A stretch of 37,311 nt of DNA, taken from Phoronis australis (lineage: Eukaryota; Phoronida; Phoronidae). The position numbers and the translations under genes were made by a program. Numbering within the stretch: position 1 is the stretch's first letter; every line of letters begins with the position of its first letter. Shown here in pieces: positions 33,401-37,311 of this stretch. The notes beneath the pieces are model-generated. The model was not told the origin of the DNA, made no database searches, and saw nothing but the letters and a program-made list of their open reading frames with translations. Location: assembly GCA_002633005.1 (NCBI GenBank), contig NMRA01000338.1, forward strand, positions 10,369-47,679, written 5' to 3'.

Positions 33401-35863
33401 GTGAAAAAAATAACAGTTGATTGAAAAATCGGCGAAAAAAGAAAGTGGCCAATAGGTGACACACTATTTAATGGCACCGGAAGCCGATGCATACGATCGC
33501 TCCACAAGTTCAGCTGCAGAATAACGGTAGAACGCCAATTTTTCCAACACCGGTAAAGAATTTAGTGTGCTCAAGGAAGGGTGTAGTTTTTAATGACATT
33601 AATTTTGCATCAGATTTTATCTGGTCAGTTTTTTACCCACATCGGCGCAAAGTTGTATATTTATTTTACAGGATTACAGCTTTGTACCAAGACTGGGTCC
33701 AACGGAGCTCAGCACACAGTGGTACCTAGCTGTATTTTGTCGACAGTTTTCAAACAGCTAGCTGGCTGTCTACAAGATCTGAATTGTGCACTTCGACGTT
33801 TCGCGTTACTGTTCCGTCCCGCCGAATCGTGAATCCGGCCCAAATCAGAATATTTTGATTTGGCCTTTCTCGTATCATAATTCTGATACGGGTTGTCCGT
33901 ATCGTAATATCTTTATGAATGAATTTTTTAAAAAACTTAAATTGATTACAAATCCTTGTAACCCGGTATGTTTTCAAATAACTGAGACTTTGTTTCATAG
34001 TGTTAATACACTACAGATACTCACAACGTTGTGTTGCTATTAAATTTGCGACTACGGGTTGCAGGATTTCAAAGTGAATTATTTCAAAACTTTAGCACTA
34101 ATTTAAATGGCCATGCCACTTCACAGTAAATTAACATTTATGACTTACAGCACAAGCCGAAATGTGTCATGTCTAAATATTTTGGAATCGCTATTTATTA
34201 GTCATGAAAAACCTGTGTTGAATGAGCAGCTCACAGGTGTGTATCGCACGCTGGCTCTGTTTCGATAGGGTTGCGGGCTTCCTACCGTGTGTTGCATTCA
34301 CACTCTCTGCTTGTATGCCCCCCTTCCCGCAGTCACGTGTATTTCACTGTTTATGTTGGTACGTATAGGTTCATTCCACTTACTGTCTGATGGTGAGACG
34401 TGCAGTCTTGTGTTTTAATATTTTTGTTTCTTACGGTGGCTGTAAAAGGACGGAACGGCAACATTTTTTCTCCTTGTTAACTCTATCGATAGACTTACTA
34501 TCTCTATCGATAGACTTATCAAATCTATCGAAAGACTTACTATCTCAATTGATAGACTTAGTAACTCTATCGATAGACTTGCTAACTCTATTGATAAACA
34601 TACTATCTCTATCTATAGACTTACTAACTCTATCGATGTACTTACTAACTCTGTCGATATACTTACTAACTCTATCGATAGACTCACTATCTCCGTAGAT
34701 AGACTTACTGAGAGGCACACAAGACTGACAAGGTCATTGCAGGCTATTATGTATCGGACGTTAGTAATTATGAATGCCGTCCAAAAATGATTCGATTCAA
34801 AGTGGCCCAGATGCAAGAATTCTTACGTGGAGTGTACCTTTAATCCTGTGATAACGACTTCAATGAGTTGTATACTATGTTGATGGGAGAACAAAGATTA
34901 GAAACGCCCAGTGATGGTACAGAGGCAGCAGACTTATTGTGTATATCCAGTTCAGAGACACCGTTGTAATTGCACTGTAGACTGTATTCAGTTCAAATGC
35001 ATTTAGGCGCATGGGCCTGTATTCGAAGACATATTAAACTTTCAAAAAGTGAGCCTAACAAAATGTCAAATCCGAATGACAAGCCTTTTTCGTTTTTTTT
35101 TTTTTGGCCCTTCTGTCATGACGAGGCCCTGTCACCAGAGCCTTTTAATTTAATTTGATTTTATCTGTCAATTGTCAGATTTCATTGTGTCTTATCCCGT
35201 ATTCCTTTGAGGCCTTTTAATAAATGATTGCTCATGGCAAATTCAGACAGTTAGTTCTGATGATACACTTTGTTTATACGCACAATTTTCGTACTAGATG
35301 GGAATGTTTGCAGTAAAACGTAAATAGTATTTTCGGAATATTTATTTAGAAAAATCAAAAATTTTAAATCCAGTAACTTCATATCACTCAATAACAACAA
35401 GACTCATAAATTATCAATACTGTCGTACTGGCAACTGCACCTGATTACACCTGTTAAAACGGTTAAAACATAGCACTTCGAGTAATGGTCAGCACACGTT
35501 CAAAAATGGAAGCCATTGTCGATAGATCTAACGTTCTGAAGCAACGAATCGTTGACTCTTAACAACCATGTCGCACATATGTGTATCTTGCTTATACTTA
35601 CCGCCACACTATGTATGAACTTTGAACTGTATATACATGTGTAACACAAGAAATAAAACCAAAAAAGATCGACTTGAATCCATCTCACACCTGTCTTGTT
35701 TACAAATACCGCTTCACTTGGTATGTAGTTTGAACTAAACATTAATTGTATATGCAGTGGCTGTAAAAGGACAGGAATAATAAATTTTAAGAAAAATTTA
35801 ATCTCACCTGACAGTGCCGGTTATGGCCGAGGTCACTATGAGCCACACAAGACAAGACAACAT
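12271..35863 (-). CDS. Secreted GMC oxidoreductase / PNK3P phosphatase fusion, 13 exons
   Basis: Spliced gene on the minus strand; coding exons are 35863-35808, 32585-32467, 28862-28611, 28016-27865, 27627-27524, 25222-25050, 21107-20971, 20293-19969, 18755-18672, 15698-14747, 14282-13736, 13269-13118 and 12448-12271. Phases agree at every junction and the sum is 3,231 bases (1,076 residues). Seen: a hydrophobic N-terminus; the FAD motif GAGTSS (33-38) with acidic E57; GMC signature 1 region (114-128); signature 2 region GAGSFDTP (320-327) followed by SGVGP; VGQHLWDH; and LHPVGTCKM with H572 and N610 as the expected active-site pair. After an unassigned stretch comes a PNK3P domain: FDLDNT (D919, D921), SNQ (965-967), RKPDTGMW (K1008) and VGDAAGR with D1037. 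Known: GMC enzymes oxidise alcohols, sugars or choline with FAD, and PNK3P removes DNA 3'-phosphates. Substrate and role of the fusion are unknown. No kinase domain follows. Only the exon 8/9 boundary is uncertain. Confidence 0.88.
13118..13269 (-). CDS. Exon 12: PNK3P motif III
   Basis: Residues 968-1018. AGIWSGSQNKDEWMSKIEA is followed by ELGVPMFVLGATEYNDLRKP and DTGMW. RKPxTGMW is the hallmark of the PNK3P family, and Lys1008 is the HAD motif III lysine. The exon opens at TTGCAG|GCAGGC directly after the NQ of motif II, as in PNKP, and closes at TACAG|GTATGA in phase 2. Confidence 0.93.
13736..14282 (-). CDS. Exon 11: middle region and start of PNK3P domain
   Basis: Residues 785-967. The first ~110 residues are unassigned (HCFTLNCQPEMCIILVHVDD, then HPGYSGFFRTGS). 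From about residue 896 it becomes PNK3P: LSNGLLYYET, then the HAD motif I segment VASFDLDNTISKTKSGEDFP with nucleophile Asp919 and general acid Asp921, the DW of NDWMF, and motif II as NNVIMSNQ. Family members usually have DGT and TNQ; here they read DNT and SNQ. Acceptor TTACAG|AG and donor AACCAG|GTAATA keep the frame from exon 10 to exon 12. Confidence 0.92.
14747..15698 (-). CDS. Exon 10: GMC C-terminal domain with active site, plus middle region
   Basis: Residues 468-785. The first half is the GMC C-terminal domain: PEYRGHVKAVTS (family PKSRGxVxLxS), then SALHPVGTCKMP with active-site His572, VRGVSNLRVCDASAF, and TDGNPAATLFAMGEKLADML with Asn610 as the partner residue. The His/Asn pair resembles choline oxidase, whereas glucose oxidase has His/His. 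From about residue 629 the sequence leaves the GMC family and continues for about 155 residues of unassigned sequence rich in Asp, Pro and Ser, ending in TQAGSWNGEGG. The donor is GGCAG|GTATGT, phase 2. The fusion is seen inside this single uninterrupted exon, which argues against an artefact of joining two genes. Confidence 0.95.
15699..18671 (-). other. Intron between exons 9 and 10
   Basis: AT-rich. It holds the imperfect TGACGCAA-containing repeat block (17621-17845). Open frames at 16262-16879 on both strands carry no motif; two short stretches there share ACGGGACA/GCGGGACA words. No gene seen. Confidence 0.7.
17621..17845. repeat. Imperfect tandem block with repeated GTGACGCAA motif
   Basis: Four degenerate units, roughly 60-70 bp apart, each contain a version of CAGTCCTTCGTGACGCAA (near 17628, 17685, 17748 and 17818), often followed by a TGTAG/CGTAGG...AGT stretch. 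TGACGCAA resembles CREB/ATF-C/EBP composite sites. It may be only a decayed minisatellite; a regulatory role is inference. Confidence 0.5.
18672..18755 (-). CDS. Exon 9: small symmetric acidic exon
   Basis: This 84-base exon encodes 27 full codons plus split Gly codons at each end (residues 440-468). It is rich in Asp, Glu and Gln (EYEDDAQNKQYEDSSDTLE). Acceptor TTCACAG|GTGCGC and donor CGAAG|GTATAT are both phase 1, so it can be skipped without changing frame. In the GMC fold it would lie in the loop between the DIQLYV strand and the GTIRII strand. No homology supports it; the case rests on an open frame with matching splice sites. Confidence 0.6.
18766..18855 (+). repeat. Degenerate GAAT simple repeat
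   Basis: Interrupted runs of GAAT/AAATG next to the exon 9 acceptor. Confidence 0.7.
19371..19632 (+). repeat. Dispersed repeat, copy 1
   Basis: Matches 34187-34432 in the same orientation with scattered differences. Both share GAATCGCTATT, TGTTGAATGAGCAGCTCACA, TCCTACCGTGTGTTGCA, CTCTCTGCTTGTATG and TCACGTGTATTTCACTGT. No coding frame is kept. Family unknown; both copies lie in introns of the fusion gene. Confidence 0.75.
19969..20293 (-). CDS. Exon 8: GMC signature 2 and substrate-binding region
   Basis: Residues 332-440. The exon opens with VSGVGPKKLLKDIGVDLV, then KHVGQHLWDHISVPY, both typical of GMC enzymes just after signature 2, and it ends in the substrate-domain strand MSDIQLYVMGNSKLF. 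The acceptor is CTGCAG|GTGAGC. The end is less sure: donor ACTG|GTAATG at 19969 gives the phase 1 needed by exons 9 and 10. The frame stays open to a stop at 19817, and a second donor (GACAG|GTCAAG, exon end 19872) would give phase 2 and break exon 9 unless another exon intervenes. Reading through would give a truncated oxidoreductase. Confidence 0.8.
20294..20970 (-). other. Intron between exons 7 and 8
   Basis: 677 bases with GGTTGGTT-type simple sequence near 20380-20460; nothing else recognised. Confidence 0.7.
20971..21107 (-). CDS. Exon 7: GMC signature 2, first half
   Basis: Residues 286-331. After ILFNEERKAIGVTFW comes VRKEVIVGAGSFDTPHLLQ, the core of the second GMC signature (GA-x-x-[ST]P-x-LL-x-x-SGxGP), which continues at the start of exon 8. 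The acceptor is GTGTAG|AGATCC and the donor CTTCAG|GTACAT, phase 0. The upstream boundary could shift by two bases (TAGAG|ATCC), but only AG|AGATCC keeps the frame with exon 6. Confidence 0.9.
21108..25049 (-). other. Intron between exons 6 and 7
   Basis: Long intron holding the LINE relic at 21866-22870. From 22871 to 25049 I recognise no gene; open frames at 23391-23714 and 24680-25112 show no motifs apart from the shadow of exon 6. Confidence 0.7.
21866..22870 (+). mobile_element. Non-LTR retrotransposon (LINE) reverse-transcriptase relic
   Basis: Broken frames on the plus strand, opposite to the host gene. Recognisable blocks in order: VVVDGEFSNSFPVQSGVTQG then SVFGPALL (RT block before the active site); YLPDFIISYVRLFFDNSIL in a second frame, where the catalytic (F/Y)ADD is degraded to FFDN; KDLDSLAYRENSWKLDLIVS then KCNILRV; ASYLGLFLTNNLLWNTH; and MYKIVYTLVAIPNTY near the 3' end, followed by WN(S/R)LPQHAI-like codons. 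Several frameshifts and the lost catalytic aspartates show it is dead. It looks like the CR1/L2/Jockey group of APE-type LINEs. The 5' part (endonuclease) is absent, as usual for truncated insertions. Confidence 0.82.
25050..25222 (-). CDS. Exon 6: GMC domain, FQQ...RASKTARGSSF segment
   Basis: Residues 228-286. It holds SVFQQYKLRT and then ANRASKTARGSSFTGYY, the counterpart of the family helix that reads R-x-S(S/A)xxAfL before the strand NLxVxTxAxVTxIL. The end, PYVAISAPVT, joins exon 7 (EILFNEERKAIGV) to complete that strand. Acceptor TTTTACAG|A and donor AACAG|GTACAG give phase 2 in and phase 1 out, as required. Confidence 0.87.
25540..25738 (-). repeat. tRNA-derived SINE, copy 2
   Basis: Inverted relative to copy 1 and located in the intron between exons 5 and 6, transcribed on the host gene strand. 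The A box reads GTGTAGTGGTAAAG and the B box GGGTTAGAAACC. A perfect palindromic CRE-type site, TGACGTCA, lies just before the tRNA-like head; copy 1 has a degraded form of it (TTACGTCA). The plus-strand open frame here is a by-product. Confidence 0.65.
26210..26291. repeat. 82-bp near-perfect palindrome
   Basis: Two 41-base arms meet with no spacer at GAATTC (26248-26253). Left CCCTCGTGGA pairs with right TCCACTCGGG, giving just two mismatches. Weaker inverted similarity extends outward (TAATACATG on the left, CATGTAATA on the right), so it may be the core of a MITE of about 200 bp. No coding. Confidence 0.9.
27524..27627 (-). CDS. Exon 5: GMC domain, PDYNGP segment
   Basis: Residues 194-228. 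EAFHLFPREMKY is followed by KPWNGYKPDYNGPVEDR, matching the GMC segment that reads (Y/D)xNGxxQxG in relatives. The exon begins at TTTGCAG|GAAGCC (phase 0) and ends at GGACAG|GTACAA (phase 2). It is 104 bases long and was found by joining homology, not as a stand-alone open frame. Confidence 0.87.
27865..28016 (-). CDS. Exon 4: GMC domain, GW..ED..YYYKKVE segment
   Basis: Residues 143-193. GWQHEDMTYYYKKVEDHY matches the family segment GW(S/T)xxDVLPYFKKxE, and GKGGPMQL matches the G-x-GGP-L-x-V strand. The exon opens at AATGCAG|GA, completing a Gly codon from exon 3, and ends in phase 0 at GTTAGAG|GTACCA. Upstream in-frame codons to 28239 belong to the intron. Confidence 0.9.
28017..28610 (-). 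other. Intron between exons 3 and 4
   Basis: 594 bases, AT-rich; open frames extend into it from exon 4 but lack family similarity. No repeat recognised. Confidence 0.7.
28611..28862 (-). CDS. Exon 3: GMC signature 1 region
   Basis: Residues 59-143. The exon continues the FAD-binding fold and carries IPRFRGRGGTSRVYGAIARR, equivalent to the family pattern PRGxxxGGSSxxNxxxYxRG. The conserved Asn is Tyr125 here and the YxRG tail is changed. Acceptor ATTACAG|GC and donor GAAG|GTAGTT keep phase 1 at both ends. The open frame runs on upstream of the acceptor (to 29040), but that part has no GMC similarity and is treated as intron. Confidence 0.9.
29404..29505 (-). repeat. tRNA-derived SINE or tRNA pseudogene
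   Basis: On the minus strand: TGGCCTGGTTGATAAGTG (A box) and a perfect T-arm GTGGGTTCAAGTCCCAC (B box). Outer sequences GCAGTGTGGCCTGG and CCAGGTCACACTGC pair with one mismatch. The T-arm is separated from the GCAGTGT/ACACTGC stem by six bases, and the anticodon arm is poor, so it is not a normal tRNA gene. Confidence 0.6.
29784..30350 (+). pseudogene. THAP zinc-finger protein, frameshifted and truncated
   Basis: ATG at 29784 opens with MPRYCCVPGCTHYRL, the start of a THAP (C2CH) finger, followed by TFRRFP. A frameshift near 29870-29885 (the original frame stops at 29886-29888) breaks it. In the next frame the finger continues with EGYRVCGKHFLHSDYD (the C-x2-H pair) and KKGTTPSLLIPG, equivalent to the C-terminal AVPTIF box. 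A low-complexity Ser/Pro linker follows in further frames. THAP domains bind DNA and serve as the end-recognition part of some transposases. The gene is broken, and a small intron instead of a frameshift is unlikely given the missing splice sites. Confidence 0.78.
30375..30530 (+). pseudogene. Fragment of a THAP-transposon protein (Cys pair plus W-x-C-x2-GH motif)
   Basis: The frame from about 30387 reads LFGRCQLCDEGVTRR and then TLQWECVAGHSGKWDTSS. The C-x2-C plus W-x-C-x2-GH-x2-KW pattern resembles a segment I associate with THAP-containing transposon proteins, downstream of the finger. It ends abruptly where the inverted right arm begins (about 30,527). The family link is from memory and moderate. 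Confidence 0.45.
30410..30572 (-). pseudogene. Inverted duplicate of the THAP start codon region
   Basis: The minus strand from ATG 30572 reads MTRCCCVLGCTHYRLT, a diverged copy of the first codons of the THAP ORF at 29784, lying head-to-head with it. After about 16 codons the similarity stops and the frame enters sequence antisense to the preceding fragment. Confidence 0.7.
31140..31380. repeat. MITE with GGGGCC termini
   Basis: The left end is GGGGCCCTTTCC and the right end GGAACAGGCCCC, imperfect terminal inverted repeats, followed inward by GACTTAGTTAAGAC on the left and the complement of a similar GACTTAAGTT on the right. The inside is extremely AT-rich with TTAAAT/ATTTAA words that would fold extensively. 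Non-coding. Confidence 0.7.
32467..32585 (-). CDS. Exon 2: FAD-binding Rossmann motif of the GMC domain
   Basis: Residues 19-59. The exon contains CDFVIVGAGTSSLALAGRL, the dinucleotide-binding beta-alpha-beta turn at the N-terminus of GMC oxidoreductases, and ends in VCVFERG, where E57 matches the acidic residue that binds the FAD ribose. The usual third glycine of GxGxxG is Ser38 here. Acceptor AACAG|G and donor GAGAG|GTAAGC are both strong. It joins exon 1 in phase 2 and exon 3 in phase 1. Confidence 0.92.
32732..33400. repeat. 669-bp fold-back element
   Basis: The left end GAGGTTGCGTAC and right end GTACGCAACCTC are perfect inverted repeats, and inverted similarity continues inward through GTCACAACAAAT, ATACCAGCAAA and CGGGGTCT. 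The middle contains GGAAATGGCGCGTGCG on the minus strand, shared with the copy at 5861-6340. A partial third copy (CTCAGCACACAGTGGTACCTAGCTGTATTTTG) lies at about 33,680-33,780. No ORF survives. A non-autonomous DNA element family is inferred. Confidence 0.7.
33836..33898. repeat. Pair of adjacent small hairpins
   Basis: CCAAATCA...TGATTTGG and CGTATCA...TGATACG lie back to back. Non-coding; significance unknown. Confidence 0.5.
34187..34432 (+). repeat. Dispersed repeat, copy 2
   Basis: Partner of 19371-19632. It abuts the 21-bp minisatellite and the word GTGGCTGTAAAAGGAC, which recurs at about 35757-35772. Confidence 0.75.
34483..34713 (+). repeat. 21-bp minisatellite, 11 copies
   Basis: Eleven contiguous units of exactly 21 bases with consensus CTATCGATAGACTTACTAACT; the unit contains the palindrome CTATCGATAG. 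Because the period is 7 codons, both strands stay open (heptads such as LSIDLLT on plus and SIELVSL on minus), which explains the two open frames there. No start context, splicing or homology supports a protein. Confidence 0.93.
35808..35863 (-). CDS. Exon 1: start codon and signal peptide
   Basis: The exon encodes MLSCLVWLIVTSAITGTV plus two bases of an Arg codon. It ends at a good donor (CAG|GTGAGA) and joins in phase 2 to exon 2. The short hydrophobic run ending in small residues (S-A-I-T-G) looks like a cleavable signal peptide, with likely cleavage near residues 16-18. The start codon has a purine at -3 (GAAGATGT context). This exon is too short for ORF finding and was identified by its phase, its donor and its hydrophobicity. 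An upstream non-coding exon is possible; transcript data would settle the 5' end. Confidence 0.62.
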
Positions 35864-37082
35864 CTTCTCCCGGCCACGTCTCTTCAAAGTAAGCACCTTA
35901 ATACCTGGGTGTTAAGTAGTCTTTACGAATTACACGCGTCAGTAAAAAGACACTCCCGTAGTCCGGGGGGTAGTCCACGTATTAACGATCTAGGGAGGTG
36001 TCCCGTGGTCCGGGGGCGTAGTTTAGGTAATAAGGATGTGGGGGAACTTTCGCTGAGATGAGTGCTGTTATAATCTAGTAGACTTTTAAGTCGCGGTTTC
36101 ACCAATTTGGTGTAAATTTGGAATGCCAATTAGATTCAGCGATATGAAAATGGGATAGTATTTTTCTTTGTATAAATTTCCGTCTGATTTAAATCTGGAC
36201 CGTATAAATTCTAGTGTGATTTTCAAAAATCAGCAAATCATTGTTTAAGGAGAACGCGAAATATAGCTTACTTTGAAAGCCTAGGATGCTAGACGGCAGG
36301 TTAGAGTGGAATATAAACAGGCTTTTCCTAGGGTGGCGTTTTAGCTTTCATACATGTAGGAACGGGACGCATGTCTAGCTCTTGGTGTAAACATGGCTGT
36401 CAATTTTCTTTTTGTGGCCAGCCCAATTACACCCACGTTCCCTTGATTTTCAAATAGGCGTTTCTTAGACATACAATAGGTTAGTTGTTTTTTACCTGTT
36501 AACATTGTGGTGACTCCTTATTCGAGAGAAGCCCTTCTTGGTAAAAGGTGCGTCTTATCTTCTAGACGTGTTATTTAAACATAGTGGCAATTGCGTTTTG
36601 TTTGCTTTGTTAAGATTCTGCTCAGTGAAGAACTTTTTACTGAAGCTTGCTATTCACAATATGTCTTGACTTACCTATTTTTCCGGAGGCTGTAAATATT
36701 GAATTACTATCATATTATACTATATGAAAAGGTTAATGTATTTCAAATACTTGGTCAGGTCGTCTAGACACGTAAGATTGGCAATTACGTTCCAAAAAAA
36801 GTTCAAAACTGCCTGCATTAACGCTTTGCTGTAAAAGAGCTTTGGAAATTTGTAGTGATTTCCATCTGTTTGATATCGAGCTGAAATTTGTTAAAGCTCT
36901 CGTAGAACAGGGTAAATGACAATTCATGAAGTTCCTCAATTTATAGTCGATACTTACATCCATTAACGAAAAATATTTTCAAGTTATTTTCGCCAAACCA
37001 CCTAGCTTATCGGCGACACTTTAATGGGGCTATTCGGAGAATTCTCCTCGCGATGTCGCTGCTGTACTAGTGGTGATTGAAT
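35864..37082. other. Region upstream of the fusion gene
   Basis: Presumed promoter side of the fusion gene. A tandem imperfect duplication (CCGTAGTCCGGGGGGTAG and CCGTGGTCCGGGGGCGTAG, about 35,958 and 36,003) lies roughly 100-150 bases upstream of the start codon. I cannot identify a TATA box or transcription start with confidence. No other gene is seen. Confidence 0.45.
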
Positions 37083-37093
37083 TGCGCATGCGT
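37083..37093. promoter_or_regulatory. NRF-1-like palindromic motif
   Basis: TGCGCATGCGT matches the NRF-1 consensus (TGCGCATGCGCA) except at the end. It lies about 30 bases upstream of an ATG in good context, a common arrangement in housekeeping promoters. The function is inferred. Confidence 0.4.
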
Positions 37094-37123
37094 GGCTGTC
37101 TGCCTGTAAACAACTGGTAAAAG

Positions 37124-37222
37124 ATGGAATTTTTATCAAAATACGTCGACGCGCTAAGCCTTATTACTGCTAATTTCCCGGGTGCAAGTCTTCGACAGGT
37201 GGCCACAAATTCCCAAAAGACC
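37124..37222 (+). CDS. Candidate first coding exon of a divergent gene (unrecognised)
   Basis: ATG in strong context (AAGATGG) opens a 33-codon frame beginning MEFLSKYVDALSLITANFPG, ending with TAA at 37223-37225 if unspliced. Possible donors are CCGG|GTGCAAG and CGACAG|GTGGCC. An NRF-1-like motif lies just upstream. I do not recognise the peptide. It could be the 5' end of a gene running out of the window, or chance. Confidence 0.3.
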
Positions 37223-37311
37223 TAAGGTTACTATATTCGTGGACAACTGCGGTCAACAGGGTCAACTAACTGACAAAAAGTGTGTGGATGCTGAAGCCCC
37301 GTGTGTGCTCT

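Larger units (their letters stand above)
32586..35807 (-). other. Intron between exons 1 and 2
   Basis: Contains the 669-bp fold-back element, small hairpins near 33840-33895, dispersed repeat copy 2 and the 21-bp minisatellite. A pure T run sits at about 35,093-35,105, which could be a reverse-oriented poly(A) tail. No further exon was recognised. Confidence 0.65.

Noticed and set aside
34483-34713. CRISPR array
   Set aside because: The units are contiguous 21-mers with no unique spacers and the setting is an animal genome.
34390-34816. Leucine/serine-rich heptad proteins on both strands
   Set aside because: Direct consequence of a 21-bp tandem repeat staying open in both directions.

Overview
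This is an animal nuclear genomic window, not a prokaryotic one. It is AT-rich, has long introns with GT/AG junctions, and carries tRNA-derived SINEs, a non-LTR retrotransposon relic, an LTR retrotransposon relic with a gag/protease region, a THAP-domain DNA transposon and many fold-back elements. This mix fits an invertebrate, most likely marine, but nothing seen fixes the species. Two isolated N bases suggest an ordinary draft assembly.

One real protein-coding gene dominates the window. It lies on the minus strand from about 35,863 (start codon) to 12,271 (stop codon). I assembled thirteen coding exons by hand. Every junction keeps the reading phase and the exons sum to 3,231 bases, or 1,076 residues plus a stop. 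The product is a fusion: a signal peptide (1 to about 18), a GMC-type FAD oxidoreductase (about 27-628), a middle region I cannot assign firmly (about 629-895), and a C-terminal PNK3P-type HAD phosphatase domain (about 896-1069) related to the 3'-phosphatase half of polynucleotide kinase/phosphatase. All four HAD motifs of the PNK3P domain and the His/Asn active-site pair of the GMC domain are present. This fusion is the most interesting thing in the window.

Layout. 1-12,270 is the region downstream of the gene. It holds a decayed zinc-finger pseudogene (466-1448), SINE copies, MITE-like and fold-back elements, a possible hAT-like element (7944-8721), and an LTR element with two 142-bp repeats around a broken gag/protease region (9754-11658). 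12,271-35,863 is the fusion gene. Its introns carry a LINE reverse-transcriptase relic (about 21,866-22,870), an 82-bp near-palindrome (26,210-26,291), a fold-back THAP transposon with TTAA flanks (29,517-30,837), a MITE (31,140-31,380), a 669-bp fold-back element (32,732-33,400) and an 11-copy 21-bp minisatellite (34,483-34,713). 35,864-37,311 is upstream sequence. It may contain the divergent first exon of another gene at 37,124, preceded by an NRF-1-like motif.

The window shows one host gene in a transposon-rich setting; there is no gene cluster or operon. Any system here would lie within the fusion protein: an FAD-dependent alcohol/sugar-type oxidoreductase joined to a phosphatase, predicted to enter the secretory pathway.
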